Of a DNA stretch of 64,000 nucleotides, positions 17,215 to 26,735 are shown in pieces (the first letter of the stretch is position 1; each line of letters starts with the position of its first letter). The stretch spans positions 372,001 through 436,000 of the forward strand of contig NZ_FZNR01000004.1 of the NCBI RefSeq assembly GCF_900188005.1, in the 5' to 3' direction. This stretch comes from Actinoplanes regularis. GTDB lineage: Bacteria; Actinomycetota; Actinomycetes; Mycobacteriales; Micromonosporaceae. A program made the translations under genes and the position numbers. The notes below the pieces were generated by a model. That model was not told the origin of the DNA and did not search any database. It worked only from the letters and a program-made list of their open reading frames with translations.

Positions 17215-17705
17215 CGCAGGGTCAGCCGGAAGGATCTGGCGCCCGCGGCCCACGCGAGGTGCAGGTCGGCCGGGTCAGGATCGCCGTTCCGGTCGAAACC
17301 GATCTTGTTGAAGCTGGCGAAGTTGCGGTTGTCGCGCGCGATCACCGCGTAGTCCTCGACCACGGCGTCCTCGTCGGTGTGGACGACGACGTCCGCCAGG
17401 CGCCGTTCGCCCTTGTAACGGACCTCCAGCGGAACGTCGGCACGCAGGTTCCGGCCCCAGCCGAACGGGGTCCCGATCAGCAGAGTGCCCTCGTGCCGGG
17501 TGTAGGCGACCGGGACGGCGTAGAGCTTCCCGGACTTGCGCCCCACCACGTACAAAGTGATCAGACGTTTTCCGATCCCGCGCGACACCAGTGGGATCCG
17601 CAGGAGGGTCCGGACGATCGAGTTCGCGACGCCTTGCAGTGCGAGAGTTTGGGCCCTGCCGGAGGAACCGGCGTCTGGCCGGTCCTCGGAACGTTCGTCC
17701 GCCAT
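17211..17705 (-). CDS. Deazaflavin (F420)-dependent nitroreductase-family protein
   Basis: The 164-residue protein belongs by motif to the DUF385/Ddn family of small split-barrel F420H2-dependent reductases: LYVVGRKSGKLYAVPVAYTRHEG, then LIGTPFGWGRNLRADV, then VRYKGERRLADV. Start ATG 17705 is preceded by GGGAGAG; a longer frame to 17807 would add a non-conserved tail. It may reduce quinones or unsaturated or nitro compounds using F420. It is monocistronic and convergent to the importer operon. Confidence 0.82.
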   Translation of the reverse strand: MADERSEDRPDAGSSGRAQTLALQGVANSIVRTLLRIPLVSRGIGKRLITLYVVGRKSGKLYAVPVAYTRHEGTLLIGTPFGWGRNLRADVPLEVRYKGERRLADVVVHTDEDAVVEDYAVIARDNRNFASFNKIGFDRNGDPDPADLHLAWAAGARSFRLTLR

Positions 17706-17985
17706 AGGGCGACTCTCCCGTATCGCGGGGACCTCGGCAAGCATCGCCCCGGTGGCCCTCGAGTCGCCTTGACGGCGGCCGCGCCCTCGAATGCCGGTTT
17801 TGGTCACCGCTGGCCCGGGCTGGGTCTAGCCTCAGGGGTGTGGCGCCTTCAACCATTTTCCGCTGAGCGCCCAGGCTCCCACACCCGATTCCACGGGTGC
17901 TGGCTGGGAGAGCTGACGGTGGGCACGAATATCGGCTGAATATGCCCAAAGCGGCCTGGACATGGAGAGAGGAAGCGAAGCCTCC

Positions 17986-19620
17986 ATGAGTGCGTCAGAC
18001 AGCACGATGAAAATGTCCGCGACACCCGCGCGACGGCGCTCGTTCAACGACCTCAGCGTCAGCATCAAAATTCTCAGCGCGGTGGCGGTGTCGTCGCTCG
18101 TCGCATTGATCATCAGCATCCTGGGTTTGAAAGAGCTGAGCGACACCAACGAGCGCGCCGAGTGGCTGTACTCCAGCAACGTCGCCAGCATCAACGCGTT
18201 GTCGGACATCAAGACGGCTTTTGCGAAGACCCGCCTCGATCTGACCTCGCACGTGGTCTTCCCGGACCAGGCGGCCAAGACCGAGTATCAAGAGGCGTTC
18301 GCCGCCGATCAGAAGTTGACGCAGGCGGCCTTCGCCGCCTACCGCGCCAGCCACCCGGCCAACAGCATGGCGACCATCGAGAAGCTGGAGGCCGGCTACA
18401 GCGACTACGTGAAGCTCGGTACGCAGAAGCTCATCCCGGCGAGCGAGCGCAACGACCTCGCCACCTGGCGGCAGGTCCGAAACGACGAAGTGACCCCGCT
18501 GGCGAAGACAGCGACCCAACTCCTCGCTCAGATGGGCGCCACCGAGACCGCCGACGCCAAGAAGAACGCCGACGCGGCCCGGTCGTCGTACGAGTCCAGC
18601 CGCACCATTTTGATCGTCATTCTCGTGGTCGGGCTGATAGTCGCGGTCGGGCTGGGCGTCTTCGTCGCGCGCCAGATCGTCCGCTCGCTGCGTGAGGTTC
18701 ACGCCGTGTGCGACAGCCTCGCCGACGGTGACCTGACGCATACCGCCGGGCTGAACTCTCTCGACGAGCCGGGACGGATGGGTCGCGCGCTCGACACCGC
18801 GGTGGACAACCTGCGACGGACCGTCACCGACCTCGGCGGGTCCGCGGTCACGCTCGCCGGCGCGTCGGAGGAACTGTCCGTGATCAGCGCACAGCTGCAG
18901 ACCGGTGCCGCCGACGCCGCGACACAGGCCAGCGCGGCATCGCAGGGCACCGAGGACGTCAACTCCGGGGTGCAGACGATCGCGGCGGGCGCGGAGCAGA
19001 TGAGCGCGTCGATCGCCGAGATCGCCAGCAGCGCCGGGCAGGCCGCGCAGGTCGCGAATCAGGCCATGAGCGTCGCCGAACGCACCACCGCGCAGGTCGC
19101 TGAGCTGGGCACGGCCAGCGCCGAGATCGGCGACGTGGTCAAGCTGATCACCGTGATCGCCGAGCAGACCAACCTGCTGGCCCTGAACGCCACGATCGAG
19201 GCCGCCCGCGCGGGCGAACTCGGCAAGGGTTTCGCGGTCGTGGCCGGCGAGGTCAAGGACCTGGCGCAGCAGACCGCCAAGGCCACCGACGAGATCACCA
19301 GCCGGATCGCGGCGATCCAGGCCTCCAGCGGCACCGCCACCGAGGCGATCAGCGAGATCACCCAGGTCATCCAGCAGATCAGCGACTACACCACGACGAT
19401 CGCCTCGGCCGTGGAGGAGCAGACCGCCACCACCTCGGAGATGAGCCGCTCCGTGGCCGACGTCGCCGCGAACAGCGGGAGCCTGGCCGGCACCGTCGCC
19501 CATGTCGCCCAGGTCGCCACCGCCACCGCCGACGGCGCCAGCTCGACCCAGCAGGCCGCGGTCGACCTGACCCGGCTCTCCAACGAGCTGGCCAGCATCG
19601 TCAGCAGGTTCCGCAGCTGA
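17986..19620 (+). CDS. Methyl-accepting chemotaxis protein
   Basis: The 544-residue protein starts at ATG 17986 (GAGGAAG upstream). It has a first membrane helix (about 32-52), an extracellular four-helix-bundle sensor (about 55-210), a second membrane helix (about 203-226), a HAMP linker and a cytoplasmic coiled-coil. The hairpin tip contains [22 protein letters not shown] followed by [17 protein letters not shown]. It should signal through CheA/CheW to flagella; no che gene lies in the window. A chemoreceptor in an actinomycete is consistent with a genus that makes motile spores. Confidence 0.95.
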   Translation: MSASDSTMKMSATPARRRSFNDLSVSIKILSAVAVSSLVALIISILGLKELSDTNERAEWLYSSNVASINALSDIKTAFAKTRLDLTSHVVFPDQAAKTEYQEAFAADQKLTQAAFAAYRASHPANSMATIEKLEAGYSDYVKLGTQKLIPASERNDLATWRQVRNDEVTPLAKTATQLLAQMGATETADAKKNADAARSSYESSRTILIVILVVGLIVAVGLGVFVARQIVRSLREVHAVCDSLADGDLTHTAGLNSLDEPGRMGRALDTAVDNLRRTVTDLGGSAVTLAGASEELSVISAQLQTGAADAATQASAASQGTEDVNSGVQTIAAGAEQMSASIAEIASSAGQAAQVANQAMSVAERTTAQVAELGTASAEIGDVVKLITVIAEQTNLLALNATIEAARAGELGKGFAVVAGEVKDLAQQTAKATDEITSRIAAIQASSGTATEAISEITQVIQQISDYTTTIASAVEEQTATTSEMSRSVADVAANSGSLAGTVAHVAQVATATADGASSTQQAAVDLTRLSNELASIVSRFRS

Positions 19621-19627
19621 AACGCAA

Positions 19628-19656
19628 CGGGGGTACGGCCACCGGCCGTACCCCCG
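19628..19656. terminator. Bidirectional hairpin terminator
   Basis: Arms 19628-19640 and 19644-19656 form a perfect 13-bp stem (CGGGGGTACGGCC) with a 3-nt loop, midway between the convergent chemoreceptor and chitinase genes. Confidence 0.8.
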
Positions 19657-19674
19657 ATCATCTCGCCAGCCGGA

Positions 19675-20775
19675 TCAGCAGGAGAGGTTGCCGCCGGGGC
19701 TCACGCCCAGGATGCTGGTGAACCGGTTGTAAGCGTCCACTCGGCTCTGCACCTGGGCGGGATTGCCGCCGTTGCACTCGAGCGAGCCGTTGATGCTGCG
19801 GATGGTCTCACCGAAACCGCGGCTGTTGGCCATGGCCTCGTGCGGGGTCATCGTGCCCGGGCCCCGCTGGGTCATCCAGTACCAGACCGCGGTCTGGTAC
19901 GCGACCGACGCCTCGTTCTTGACGCGGTCAGGGTTGTTGAGCAGGTCGATGCCGAGCGCGTCGCCGGCCGCCTTGTAGTTGAAGTTCCAGCTCAGCTGGA
20001 TCGGCCCGCGACCGTGGTACGCGCTCTGCCCGGCCGGGCACCCGTACGACTGGCTCCGGTCACAGTAGAGCGGCCAGTTCGCCTGGTTGATCTCCTCGAC
20101 GTAGACCAGGCCACCGGACTCGTGGTTGACGTTCGCCAGGAACGCCGCGGCCTCCTGCTTCTTGACGGTGTCGCTGCCGGTGGTGGTGAACGCCGGGAAC
20201 TTCTTGATCGCGTCGATCAGGCCGGCGTACGAGTAGAACCCGATCCGGTTCGGGAACATCTGGTTGAACTGCGCCTCGCTGACCGGGAAGCCACCGGTTC
20301 CGCCGGTGGGCGGCGGGGTGGTGGTGCCACCGCCGGTGCAGGTGTACGGCGACCAGTACCAGGTGCTGATGACCGGGTCGTAGCCCGGGTTCTCGTGCGA
20401 CGCCTGGTAGTACAGCCCGTTGGTGTAGCGCACGATCGAGCCGGCCGCGTAGTACTGCCCGGCGACCCAGTTCGGGTAGTTACAGCTCGTGCCGCCGGTC
20501 GGAGGCGTTGTTCCGCCGCCGCCGCAGGCGCCGTTGTCGCTCCACACGCCGGAGCCGCCGGTGCTGGGCGCCTCGCCCTGGGTCCACCACTTGGCGGTCC
20601 AGTTGTGGCTGTTGTACGAGGCGCGCATGTTGCCGGTGTAGACCGCCGAGCTGCTGTATGCGGCGACGCAGGCCTCGGCGGCGTTCGACGCGGTCATCGG
20701 GAGGATCGCCGCGGCGGCGCCGGCCACGGCGACGCTCACCGCGGCCACAATCGACAGAAGCCGTCTTCTGGGCAT
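19675..20775 (-). CDS. Secreted family 19 chitinase with two chitin-binding modules
   Basis: The 366-residue protein has a twin-Arg-like N-terminus and signal (about 1-33). Module 1 (35-84, C...AKWWTQ...C) and module 2 (98-146, starting CNYPNWVAGQYYAAG) are both carbohydrate-binding, of the CBM5/12 type, and are joined by Gly/Thr/Pro linkers. The GH19 domain (about 162-366) has the catalytic pair Glu219 (HES) and Glu228 (VEEIN), nine residues apart as in Streptomyces GH19 enzymes, and YHGRGPIQLSWNFNY. It degrades chitin outside the cell, including fungal walls. I did not see the Streptomyces chi-box (TGGTCTAGACCA-like) upstream. Confidence 0.95.
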   Translation of the reverse strand: MPRRRLLSIVAAVSVAVAGAAAAILPMTASNAAEACVAAYSSSAVYTGNMRASYNSHNWTAKWWTQGEAPSTGGSGVWSDNGACGGGGTTPPTGGTSCNYPNWVAGQYYAAGSIVRYTNGLYYQASHENPGYDPVISTWYWSPYTCTGGGTTTPPPTGGTGGFPVSEAQFNQMFPNRIGFYSYAGLIDAIKKFPAFTTTGSDTVKKQEAAAFLANVNHESGGLVYVEEINQANWPLYCDRSQSYGCPAGQSAYHGRGPIQLSWNFNYKAAGDALGIDLLNNPDRVKNEASVAYQTAVWYWMTQRGPGTMTPHEAMANSRGFGETIRSINGSLECNGGNPAQVQSRVDAYNRFTSILGVSPGGNLSC

Positions 20776-20920
20776 AGTTCACCTTCCATGCGTCGGGGGA
20801 CGCATTGGAGCGAGGGGGATAAGAGGTATATGGACTCAACTAGATGCCGTGCCACGAAGTCAAGATTTCTGTAAAGAAACTTCATCATTTGTTACGGGGC
20901 GGCTCCGGGATACTGTCCAC

Positions 20921-22117
20921 ATGATCTTCGACGTGGCCGCGCTCCGGGCGCACTTCCCCTCCCTCGACCACGGCATCGCCTTCTTCGACGGGCCGGGCGG
21001 TACTCAGACGCCGCGCCAGGTCGCCGAGGCGATCGTCGCGACGATGACCCAGCCGATCTCCATCCGCGGAACGGCCGGGCCGTCCGAGCGGAACGCCGAA
21101 CGGTCCGTCACGGATTTCCGCGCCGCCTACGGCGACCTGCTCAACGTGCCCGCGGCCGGCGTCGTCCACGGCCGCAGCGCCACCCAGCTCACCTACGACT
21201 TCTCGCGGCACCTGGCCAAGACCTGGCGGCCCGGCGACGAGATCGTCCTGAGCCGCCTCGAGCATGACAGCAATGTCCGCCCATGGATCCAGGCGGCCGA
21301 GCACGCCGGGGTGACGACCCGCTGGATCGAACTGGACGGACCGAACCTCGACCTGGACTCCTACCGGCGGGCGCTGTCGTCGCGCACCCGGCTGGTCGCG
21401 GTGACGGCCGCGTCGAACGTGCTCGGCACCATCCCGCCGGTGCGCCGGATCGCCGACCTGGCGCACGAGGCCGGCGCGCTGGTGTTCGTGGACGGGGTGC
21501 ACTACACGCCACATGAGCTGGTGGATGTGCCGGGGCTGGGCGCGGACCTCTTCGTCTGCTCGCCGTACAAGTTCTTCGGCCCGCACTGCGGGGTCCTCGC
21601 CGGGGATCCCGCGCTGCTGGAGACGATCAGGCCGGACAAGCTGCTGCCGTCGTCGGACGCGGTTCCGGAGCGGTTCGAGTTCGGAGCGCTGCCGTACGAG
21701 ATGCTGGCCGGCGCCACGGCGGCTGTGGACTTCCTTGCCGGTATCGCGCCCGGCTCGGGGCGGACGCGTCGTGAGCGGCTGGCGTGCTCGCTGGCGGCGG
21801 TGCACGAGCACGAGCTGGGGCTGCGAAATCGGCTGGAGGAGGGGCTGGGCGCTCTGGGCGACGCGGTGACGGTGCATTCGACGGCGGCGGGCCGTACGCC
21901 CACGGTTTTGATGACCTTGGAGGGCCGCGACGCGGGTGAGGCGAAGGTTCATCTCGCGGCGCGCGACATTCTCGCCCCGGCCGGATCGTTCTACGCGTAC
22001 GAACCCTTCACTGCCCTGAAGTTGACCGACCCCGCGCTCCGGGTCGGCCTGGCCCCGTACAACACCAGCGACGAGATCGACCGCTTCCTCACCGGCCTCG
22101 CCGACTTTCTCCGATAG
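20921..22117 (+). CDS. Class V aminotransferase, cysteine desulfurase-like (VC1184 type)
   Basis: The 398-residue PLP protein starts at ATG 20921. Features are FFDGPGGTQTPRQV at the N-terminus, the PLP-contacting LEHDSNVRPW, the Asp-containing VFVDGVHYTPH and the Schiff-base Lys in CSPYKFFGPHCGVL. This pattern fits the cysteine desulfurase-like subgroup known from Vibrio VC1184, whose reaction is not settled. No iron-sulfur assembly gene is adjacent. It is divergent from the chitinase and convergent with the TetR gene. Confidence 0.85.
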   Translation: MIFDVAALRAHFPSLDHGIAFFDGPGGTQTPRQVAEAIVATMTQPISIRGTAGPSERNAERSVTDFRAAYGDLLNVPAAGVVHGRSATQLTYDFSRHLAKTWRPGDEIVLSRLEHDSNVRPWIQAAEHAGVTTRWIELDGPNLDLDSYRRALSSRTRLVAVTAASNVLGTIPPVRRIADLAHEAGALVFVDGVHYTPHELVDVPGLGADLFVCSPYKFFGPHCGVLAGDPALLETIRPDKLLPSSDAVPERFEFGALPYEMLAGATAAVDFLAGIAPGSGRTRRERLACSLAAVHEHELGLRNRLEEGLGALGDAVTVHSTAAGRTPTVLMTLEGRDAGEAKVHLAARDILAPAGSFYAYEPFTALKLTDPALRVGLAPYNTSDEIDRFLTGLADFLR

Positions 22118-22127
22118 CGAGTTCGGC

Positions 22128-22760
22128 TCAACCTTCGCGGGACAGCCGTAGGCCGGTCCTGAGCTGTTCGAAGGCGCCGTCGGCGGCCGCCACCGCGGCG
22201 GGGTGGTGGGATGCGGCGGACTCGCCGGTCGTCAGGCGGTGCCAGTTGTCACGGGCCAGGACCCGCTGGACGGCCAGGATCTGAGCCGCGGCCAGGCGCG
22301 CGGTGAGCCGGTCGGGTGTGAGCGGCACCAGCGCCTCGGCGAGGCCCTCCTCGTCCCGGAGCTGGTAGTCGTGCACCCGCGTGGCGAGGCTCGGCGTCGA
22401 GAAGACAAGATCATGAAAGGCGAGCACCTCCGGTACGTCGTTCAGCCCGGTCACCGGATCGCGTGCGGCGAGCCCGTCCACGAAGTGCAGGTGCAGGGCG
22501 TCGACGGCGGACTGGCCGTCGGCGCGGGCCGTGACGACGCGGGCGGGCTCGCCGGCGTGGTCGGCGAACCGGTGCAGGACCAGGTCCTCCTTCGACGGGA
22601 AGTAGCGGAACAGGGTCGGCTTGGAGATCTCCGCGGCGGCCGCGATGTCGTTGACGGAGACCCGGTCGAAGCCGTCCTTGAGGAACATCCCGATCGCGGT
22701 CTCGGACACCGCGTCGAACGTGCGCTGCTTCTTCAGCTCGCGCAGCCCTTTCTCGCTCAC
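22128..22760 (-). CDS. TetR-family regulator
   Basis: The 210-residue protein has the TetR helix-turn-helix at residues about 12-58 (AIGMFLKDGFDRVSVNDIA, then AEISKPTLFRYFPSKEDLV) and an all-helical ligand domain with a MftR-like C-terminal layout. It is divergent from the HelD-like helicase gene, with repeated GGTTA half-sites in the 63 bp between the two start codons. It probably represses both genes. Confidence 0.92.
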   Translation of the reverse strand: MSEKGLRELKKQRTFDAVSETAIGMFLKDGFDRVSVNDIAAAAEISKPTLFRYFPSKEDLVLHRFADHAGEPARVVTARADGQSAVDALHLHFVDGLAARDPVTGLNDVPEVLAFHDLVFSTPSLATRVHDYQLRDEEGLAEALVPLTPDRLTARLAAAQILAVQRVLARDNWHRLTTGESAASHHPAAVAAADGAFEQLRTGLRLSREG

Positions 22761-22778
22761 CGCCCGACAATATCACTC

Positions 22779-22816
22779 GGTTAAACTTGTAACCCGGTTA
22801 CGTTTTTAACTAGGTT
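22779..22816. promoter_or_regulatory. Clustered GGTTA/TAACC half-sites between TetR and HelD genes
   Basis: GGTTA-6 bp-TAACC (22779-22794) overlaps GTAACCCGGTTAC (22789-22801) and is followed by a TAACTAGGTT half-site (22807-22816). The cluster covers nearly the whole shared promoter and is the likely binding site of the TetR protein at 22128. Confidence 0.6.
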
Positions 22817-22823
22817 GTGTCTC

Positions 22824-24827
22824 ATGGCAGGTCTTGAAGATGAGCTGGAGTTCCTCGACCGCGTCCACGCCGCGCAGGCCTGGATGCTCGACCACGCCCG
22901 GATGCGGGTCACGACCGGCGAGCAGGTCGCGGGAGACCGGTACACGGCGGAGACGCTCGGCCGGATGCTGAAGAGCTACGTGAAGGAGCTGGCCGAGGAG
23001 CCGGACGGCGCGCCCTACTTCGGGCGGCTGGGCTTCGAGGACACGCCCGCCGCCGGCGATCACCGGAACCAGCGGTACCACATCGGGCGCCGGCGGATCG
23101 CCGGAGAACATGGCCCGCCGCTGGTGATCGACTGGCGGGCGCCCGTGTCGTCGCTGTTCTACCAGGCCGGCGTGGGCGATCGGCGCGGCGTCTCGGTGCG
23201 GCGGCGGTACGGGTGGACGAGCCGGCCCCCGATCCGCCTCACCGGTTTCGAGGACGAGCGTCTCGACCACGGCGAGGAGCTCGGCACGACCAGCCGGCTG
23301 CTCGCCGAGGAGATCGAGCGGCCCCGGGTCGGGCCGATGCGGGACATCGTGGCGACCATCCAGCCGGAGCAGGACGAACTGGTCCGGGCCGATCTCGATC
23401 AGTCACTGTGCGTGCAGGGCGGGCCGGGAACCGGGAAGACCGCGGTCGGCCTGCACCGGGCCGCGTACCTGCTCTACGCGCACCGGCGGCAGCTCAAGCG
23501 CACCGGCGTGCTGGTGGTCGGGCCGAACCCGGCCTTTCTGGACTACATCTCCGCGGTGCTGCCGGCGCTCGGGGAGGTGGACGTGCGGCAGTGCACCCTG
23601 GAGGACCTGCTCGCGTCGACTCCGGTGCGCGGGACCGACACGGATGAGGCCGCGCTGGTCAAGCACGACGCCCGGATGGCCGAGGTGGTGCGGCGGGCGC
23701 TGGCCGGGCTGATCGGGCAGCCGGCCGAGGGGATCGTCCTGCCCGACGGGTCGTACCGGCTGCGGGTCGCAGTTTCCGCGCTGGCCCGCGAGTTGGCGCT
23801 GGTCCGGTCCGAGGACCTGCCGTACGGCGTGGGCCGCGAACGTTTCCGCACCCGCATCGTCGCCCTGCTGCAGCGACAGCTGGAATATCACGGCGAGTCA
23901 CCCAACCGGAAGTGGCTGGACCGGACCGGCCGGTCGCGTCCGGTGACCGGGGTGCTCGACCGGTGCTGGCCGAGAGTCCGTCCCGAGGAACTGCTCGCCA
24001 CCCTGCTCGGTGACGCCTCCGCCCTGAAAGCCGCCGCCGACGGCATCCTGACCGGAACCGAGCAGGCGGCGCTGCTCTGGGCGCGGCCACCGCGCAGCTT
24101 CAAGAGCGCCAAGTGGTCGGCGGCCGACCTGGTGCTGCTCGACGAGATCGCCGGGGCGATCCAGCATCCGGAGGGATTCGGGCACATCGTGGTCGACGAG
24201 GCACAGGACCTGTCGCCGATGCAGTGCCGGGCGCTCGCGCGGCGCAGCCGGCACGGGTCACTGACCGTGCTGGGCGATCTGGCCCAGGGCACCAGCGCGT
24301 GGGCCGCCGCGGAGTGGGGCGCTCAGCTCACCCACCTGGGGAAGCCGGACGCCCCGGTCACGGCCCTCACGCTCGGTTTCCGCGTTCCGGCGGTCGTGCT
24401 GTCGTACGCCAATCGGCTCCTGCCGCGGTTGAAGGTCGCCGTTCCGGCGGCGCGATCGGTGCGCGCCGACGGCGAGCTGAACGTGCGGGCGGTCCCGGAT
24501 CTCGGCGTGGCCGTCCTCGGCCACGTCCGGGCGGCGCTCGACCAGGAGGGCTCGATCGCGGTGATCGCGACAGCCGGGCGGATCGCCGCGCTGCCCGGGA
24601 TCGACGACCCCGACGGCCGGGTGACGCTGCTGCCGGCCACGCTGGCGAAGGGGCTCGAGTTCGACCACGTGGTGGTCGTCGAGCCGGCCGAGATCGTCGC
24701 CGCCGAGCCCCGTGGCCTGCACCGACTCTATGTCGTACTCACCCGCGCGGTCTCCCGGCTGGATGTCCTGCATACCGGCGATTCGGCGTCGGATGTCCGG
24801 ATAGTCCCGGAGCCTCCGTTGTCATGA
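22824..24827 (+). CDS. HelD-like superfamily 1 helicase (RNA polymerase recycling type)
   Basis: The 667-residue protein has an N-terminal helical/coiled region (ELEFLDRVHAAQAWMLDHA), a DWRAPVSSLFYQAG motif typical of HelD-like proteins, Walker A QGGPGTGKTAVGLHRAAYLLY (GPGTGKT near residue 205), Walker B VVDEAQDLSPMQ, GLGFR-like motif TLGFRVP and motif V/VI TLAKGLEFDHVVV with YVVLTRAVSRLD. Such proteins displace stalled RNA polymerase, and actinomycete HelR members confer rifamycin resistance. The divergent TetR gene suggests inducible expression. Whether it is HelR sensu stricto cannot be decided here. Confidence 0.82.
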   Translation: MAGLEDELEFLDRVHAAQAWMLDHARMRVTTGEQVAGDRYTAETLGRMLKSYVKELAEEPDGAPYFGRLGFEDTPAAGDHRNQRYHIGRRRIAGEHGPPLVIDWRAPVSSLFYQAGVGDRRGVSVRRRYGWTSRPPIRLTGFEDERLDHGEELGTTSRLLAEEIERPRVGPMRDIVATIQPEQDELVRADLDQSLCVQGGPGTGKTAVGLHRAAYLLYAHRRQLKRTGVLVVGPNPAFLDYISAVLPALGEVDVRQCTLEDLLASTPVRGTDTDEAALVKHDARMAEVVRRALAGLIGQPAEGIVLPDGSYRLRVAVSALARELALVRSEDLPYGVGRERFRTRIVALLQRQLEYHGESPNRKWLDRTGRSRPVTGVLDRCWPRVRPEELLATLLGDASALKAAADGILTGTEQAALLWARPPRSFKSAKWSAADLVLLDEIAGAIQHPEGFGHIVVDEAQDLSPMQCRALARRSRHGSLTVLGDLAQGTSAWAAAEWGAQLTHLGKPDAPVTALTLGFRVPAVVLSYANRLLPRLKVAVPAARSVRADGELNVRAVPDLGVAVLGHVRAALDQEGSIAVIATAGRIAALPGIDDPDGRVTLLPATLAKGLEFDHVVVVEPAEIVAAEPRGLHRLYVVLTRAVSRLDVLHTGDSASDVRIVPEPPLS

Positions 24828-24853
24828 CCGGCGCGGCGGCGTAAAACCAGATC

Positions 24854-25894
24854 ATGACGAGTATCGACAGCACTCCGTTCGGTGAACTCCCCGACGGGAC
24901 CAAGATCGAGAAGTGGACGCTGGCCGGGGCGGGCGGAGCGTCGGTGTCGATCCTCACGTGGGGCGCGACGATCCAGTCCGTCCTGGTCCCGGACCGTGAC
25001 GGCCGCCTGGGCAACGTCGCGCTCGGCTTCGCGGACCTCGCCGGCTACACCGACCCGGCCAACCCGTACTTCGGCGCCACCGTCGGTCGCTACGCGAACC
25101 GGATCGCCGGCGGCGCGTTCACTCTGGAGGGTCAGACCTTCAAGGTCACTCAGAACGAGGGGCAGAACACCCTGCACGGCGGGGCGCAAGGTTTCGACAA
25201 GCGCGTCTGGTCCGCCTCGGCGGCCGATTCCGGCGTACGGATGAGCTACACCTCCCCGGACGGTGAGGAGGGCTTCCCCGGCACCGTCGAGACGACCGTG
25301 ACCTTCACCCTCGACGACCGCAACCGCCTGCACATCGAATACCGCGCGACGACCGACCAGACCACGATCGTCAACCTGACCAACCACACTTACTGGAACC
25401 TCGCGGGGGAGGGCAGCGGCACGGTCGACGACCACCTGCTGCGGGTCAACGCCGCGCACTACACCCCGGTCGACAGCACGCTGATCCCGACCGGTGAGCT
25501 GGCGCCGGTGGCCGGCACCCCGTTCGACTTCCGCGCCTTCCACCCGATCGGTGAACGGCTGCGCGACGACCACCCGCAGCTGGCCGCCGGCCGCGGCTAC
25601 GACCACAACTATGTCCTCATCGGCACCGTGGCGGCGGTGGTGCGTGACCCGGGGAACGGCCGGCAGCTCACCATCGAGACCACCGAACCCGGCCTGCAGT
25701 TCTACGCCGGCAACTTCCTCGACGGAAAGCTCCGCGGCACGTCCGGCCGCCAGTACCGCCAGGGCGACGCCTTCGCCCTGGAGACCCAGCACTTCCCGGA
25801 CAGCCCCAACCAGCCGTCCTTCCCGTCCACGATGCTGCGCCCCGGCGAGACCTATACGTCCACTACCGTCCACGCTTTCTCGATCTTCGAATAG
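24854..25894 (+). CDS. Galactose mutarotase (aldose 1-epimerase)
   Basis: The 346-residue protein matches aldose 1-epimerases along its whole length: TWGATIQSVLVPDRDGR, FGATVGRYANRIAGG, NTLHGGAQGFDKRVW, the catalytic His in NLTNHTYWNLAGEG and the catalytic Glu in IETTEPGLQFYAGN. It interconverts sugar anomers in the cytoplasm; no signal peptide is visible. It starts 27 bp after the helicase gene and may be read through from it, though the functions are unrelated. Confidence 0.95.
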   Translation: MTSIDSTPFGELPDGTKIEKWTLAGAGGASVSILTWGATIQSVLVPDRDGRLGNVALGFADLAGYTDPANPYFGATVGRYANRIAGGAFTLEGQTFKVTQNEGQNTLHGGAQGFDKRVWSASAADSGVRMSYTSPDGEEGFPGTVETTVTFTLDDRNRLHIEYRATTDQTTIVNLTNHTYWNLAGEGSGTVDDHLLRVNAAHYTPVDSTLIPTGELAPVAGTPFDFRAFHPIGERLRDDHPQLAAGRGYDHNYVLIGTVAAVVRDPGNGRQLTIETTEPGLQFYAGNFLDGKLRGTSGRQYRQGDAFALETQHFPDSPNQPSFPSTMLRPGETYTSTTVHAFSIFE

Positions 25895-25904
25895 CGTTAC
25901 GGGC

Positions 25905-26735
25905 ATGGAGTTCGGTGTCGGATATTTCCCTACGCATGACGCGGTACGGCCCGGGGAGGTGGCGCGGCGGGTCGAAGAGCGCGGCCAGGACGCGCTCTTC
26001 TTCGCCGAGCACACCCACATCCCGGCGAGCCGGGAGAGCCCCTGGGAGGGCGGGCCGCTGCTGCCACGGAAGTACTGGCACACGTACGACCTGTTCGTCG
26101 CGCTGACCGACGCCGCCGCCGCAACGAAGCGGCTGCGGATCGGCAGCGGGGTGTGCCTGGTCGTCGAGCGGGACCCGATCACCACGGCCAAGGAGGTGGC
26201 CTCGATCGACCACCTCTCCGGCGGCCGGTTCGAGTTCGGCGTCGGCGCCGGGTGGAACCGGGAGGAGATGGCGAACCACGGGACCGATCCGCGTACCCGG
26301 ATGCGGCTGCTCGGCGAGCGGGTCCGGGCCATGCAGGCGATCTGGACCCAGGAGGAGGCGTCGTTCGCCGGGCGGTTCGTGAACTTCGAACGGATCTGGT
26401 CGTGGCCCAAACCGGCCCAGAAACCGTGGCCGCCCGTGCTCGTCGGCGGGTACGGCCCGACCGTTCTCGACCGGGTGCTGGCCTGGGGCGACGGCTGGTT
26501 CCCCAGCTACAACGACGACGACCTGCTGGCAAGGATCGCCGAACTGCGCGCCCGCGCCGAGCGGCCGACGCAGATCCAGGCGATGGGCGTCCCGGCCGAC
26601 CCGAAGGTCCTGGAACGACTGGAGGCGGCCGGGGTCCACCGGGCGACGGCGTGGCTGCCGTCCGGCCCGTGGAGCGTCGTCGAGGAGAAACTGGCGAAGT
26701 GGGAGCACGCGATCGGCGAGTACGGCCGCCGATGA
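25905..26735 (+). CDS. LLM-class (F420-dependent) oxidoreductase
   Basis: The 276-residue protein is a luciferase-like TIM barrel: MEFGVGYFPTHDAVRPGEVA, FFAEHTHIP, RIGSGVCLVVERDPITTAKEVASIDHLSGGR (abridged LSGGRFEFGVGAGWNREE) and VLVGGYGPTVLDRVLAWGDGW. The pattern fits the short F420-dependent LLM subgroup (TIGR03619-type). It starts 11 bp after the epimerase gene and overlaps the next gene by 4 bp, so it is co-translated with a PPOX-type protein. Substrate unknown. Confidence 0.88.
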   Translation: MEFGVGYFPTHDAVRPGEVARRVEERGQDALFFAEHTHIPASRESPWEGGPLLPRKYWHTYDLFVALTDAAAATKRLRIGSGVCLVVERDPITTAKEVASIDHLSGGRFEFGVGAGWNREEMANHGTDPRTRMRLLGERVRAMQAIWTQEEASFAGRFVNFERIWSWPKPAQKPWPPVLVGGYGPTVLDRVLAWGDGWFPSYNDDDLLARIAELRARAERPTQIQAMGVPADPKVLERLEAAGVHRATAWLPSGPWSVVEEKLAKWEHAIGEYGRR

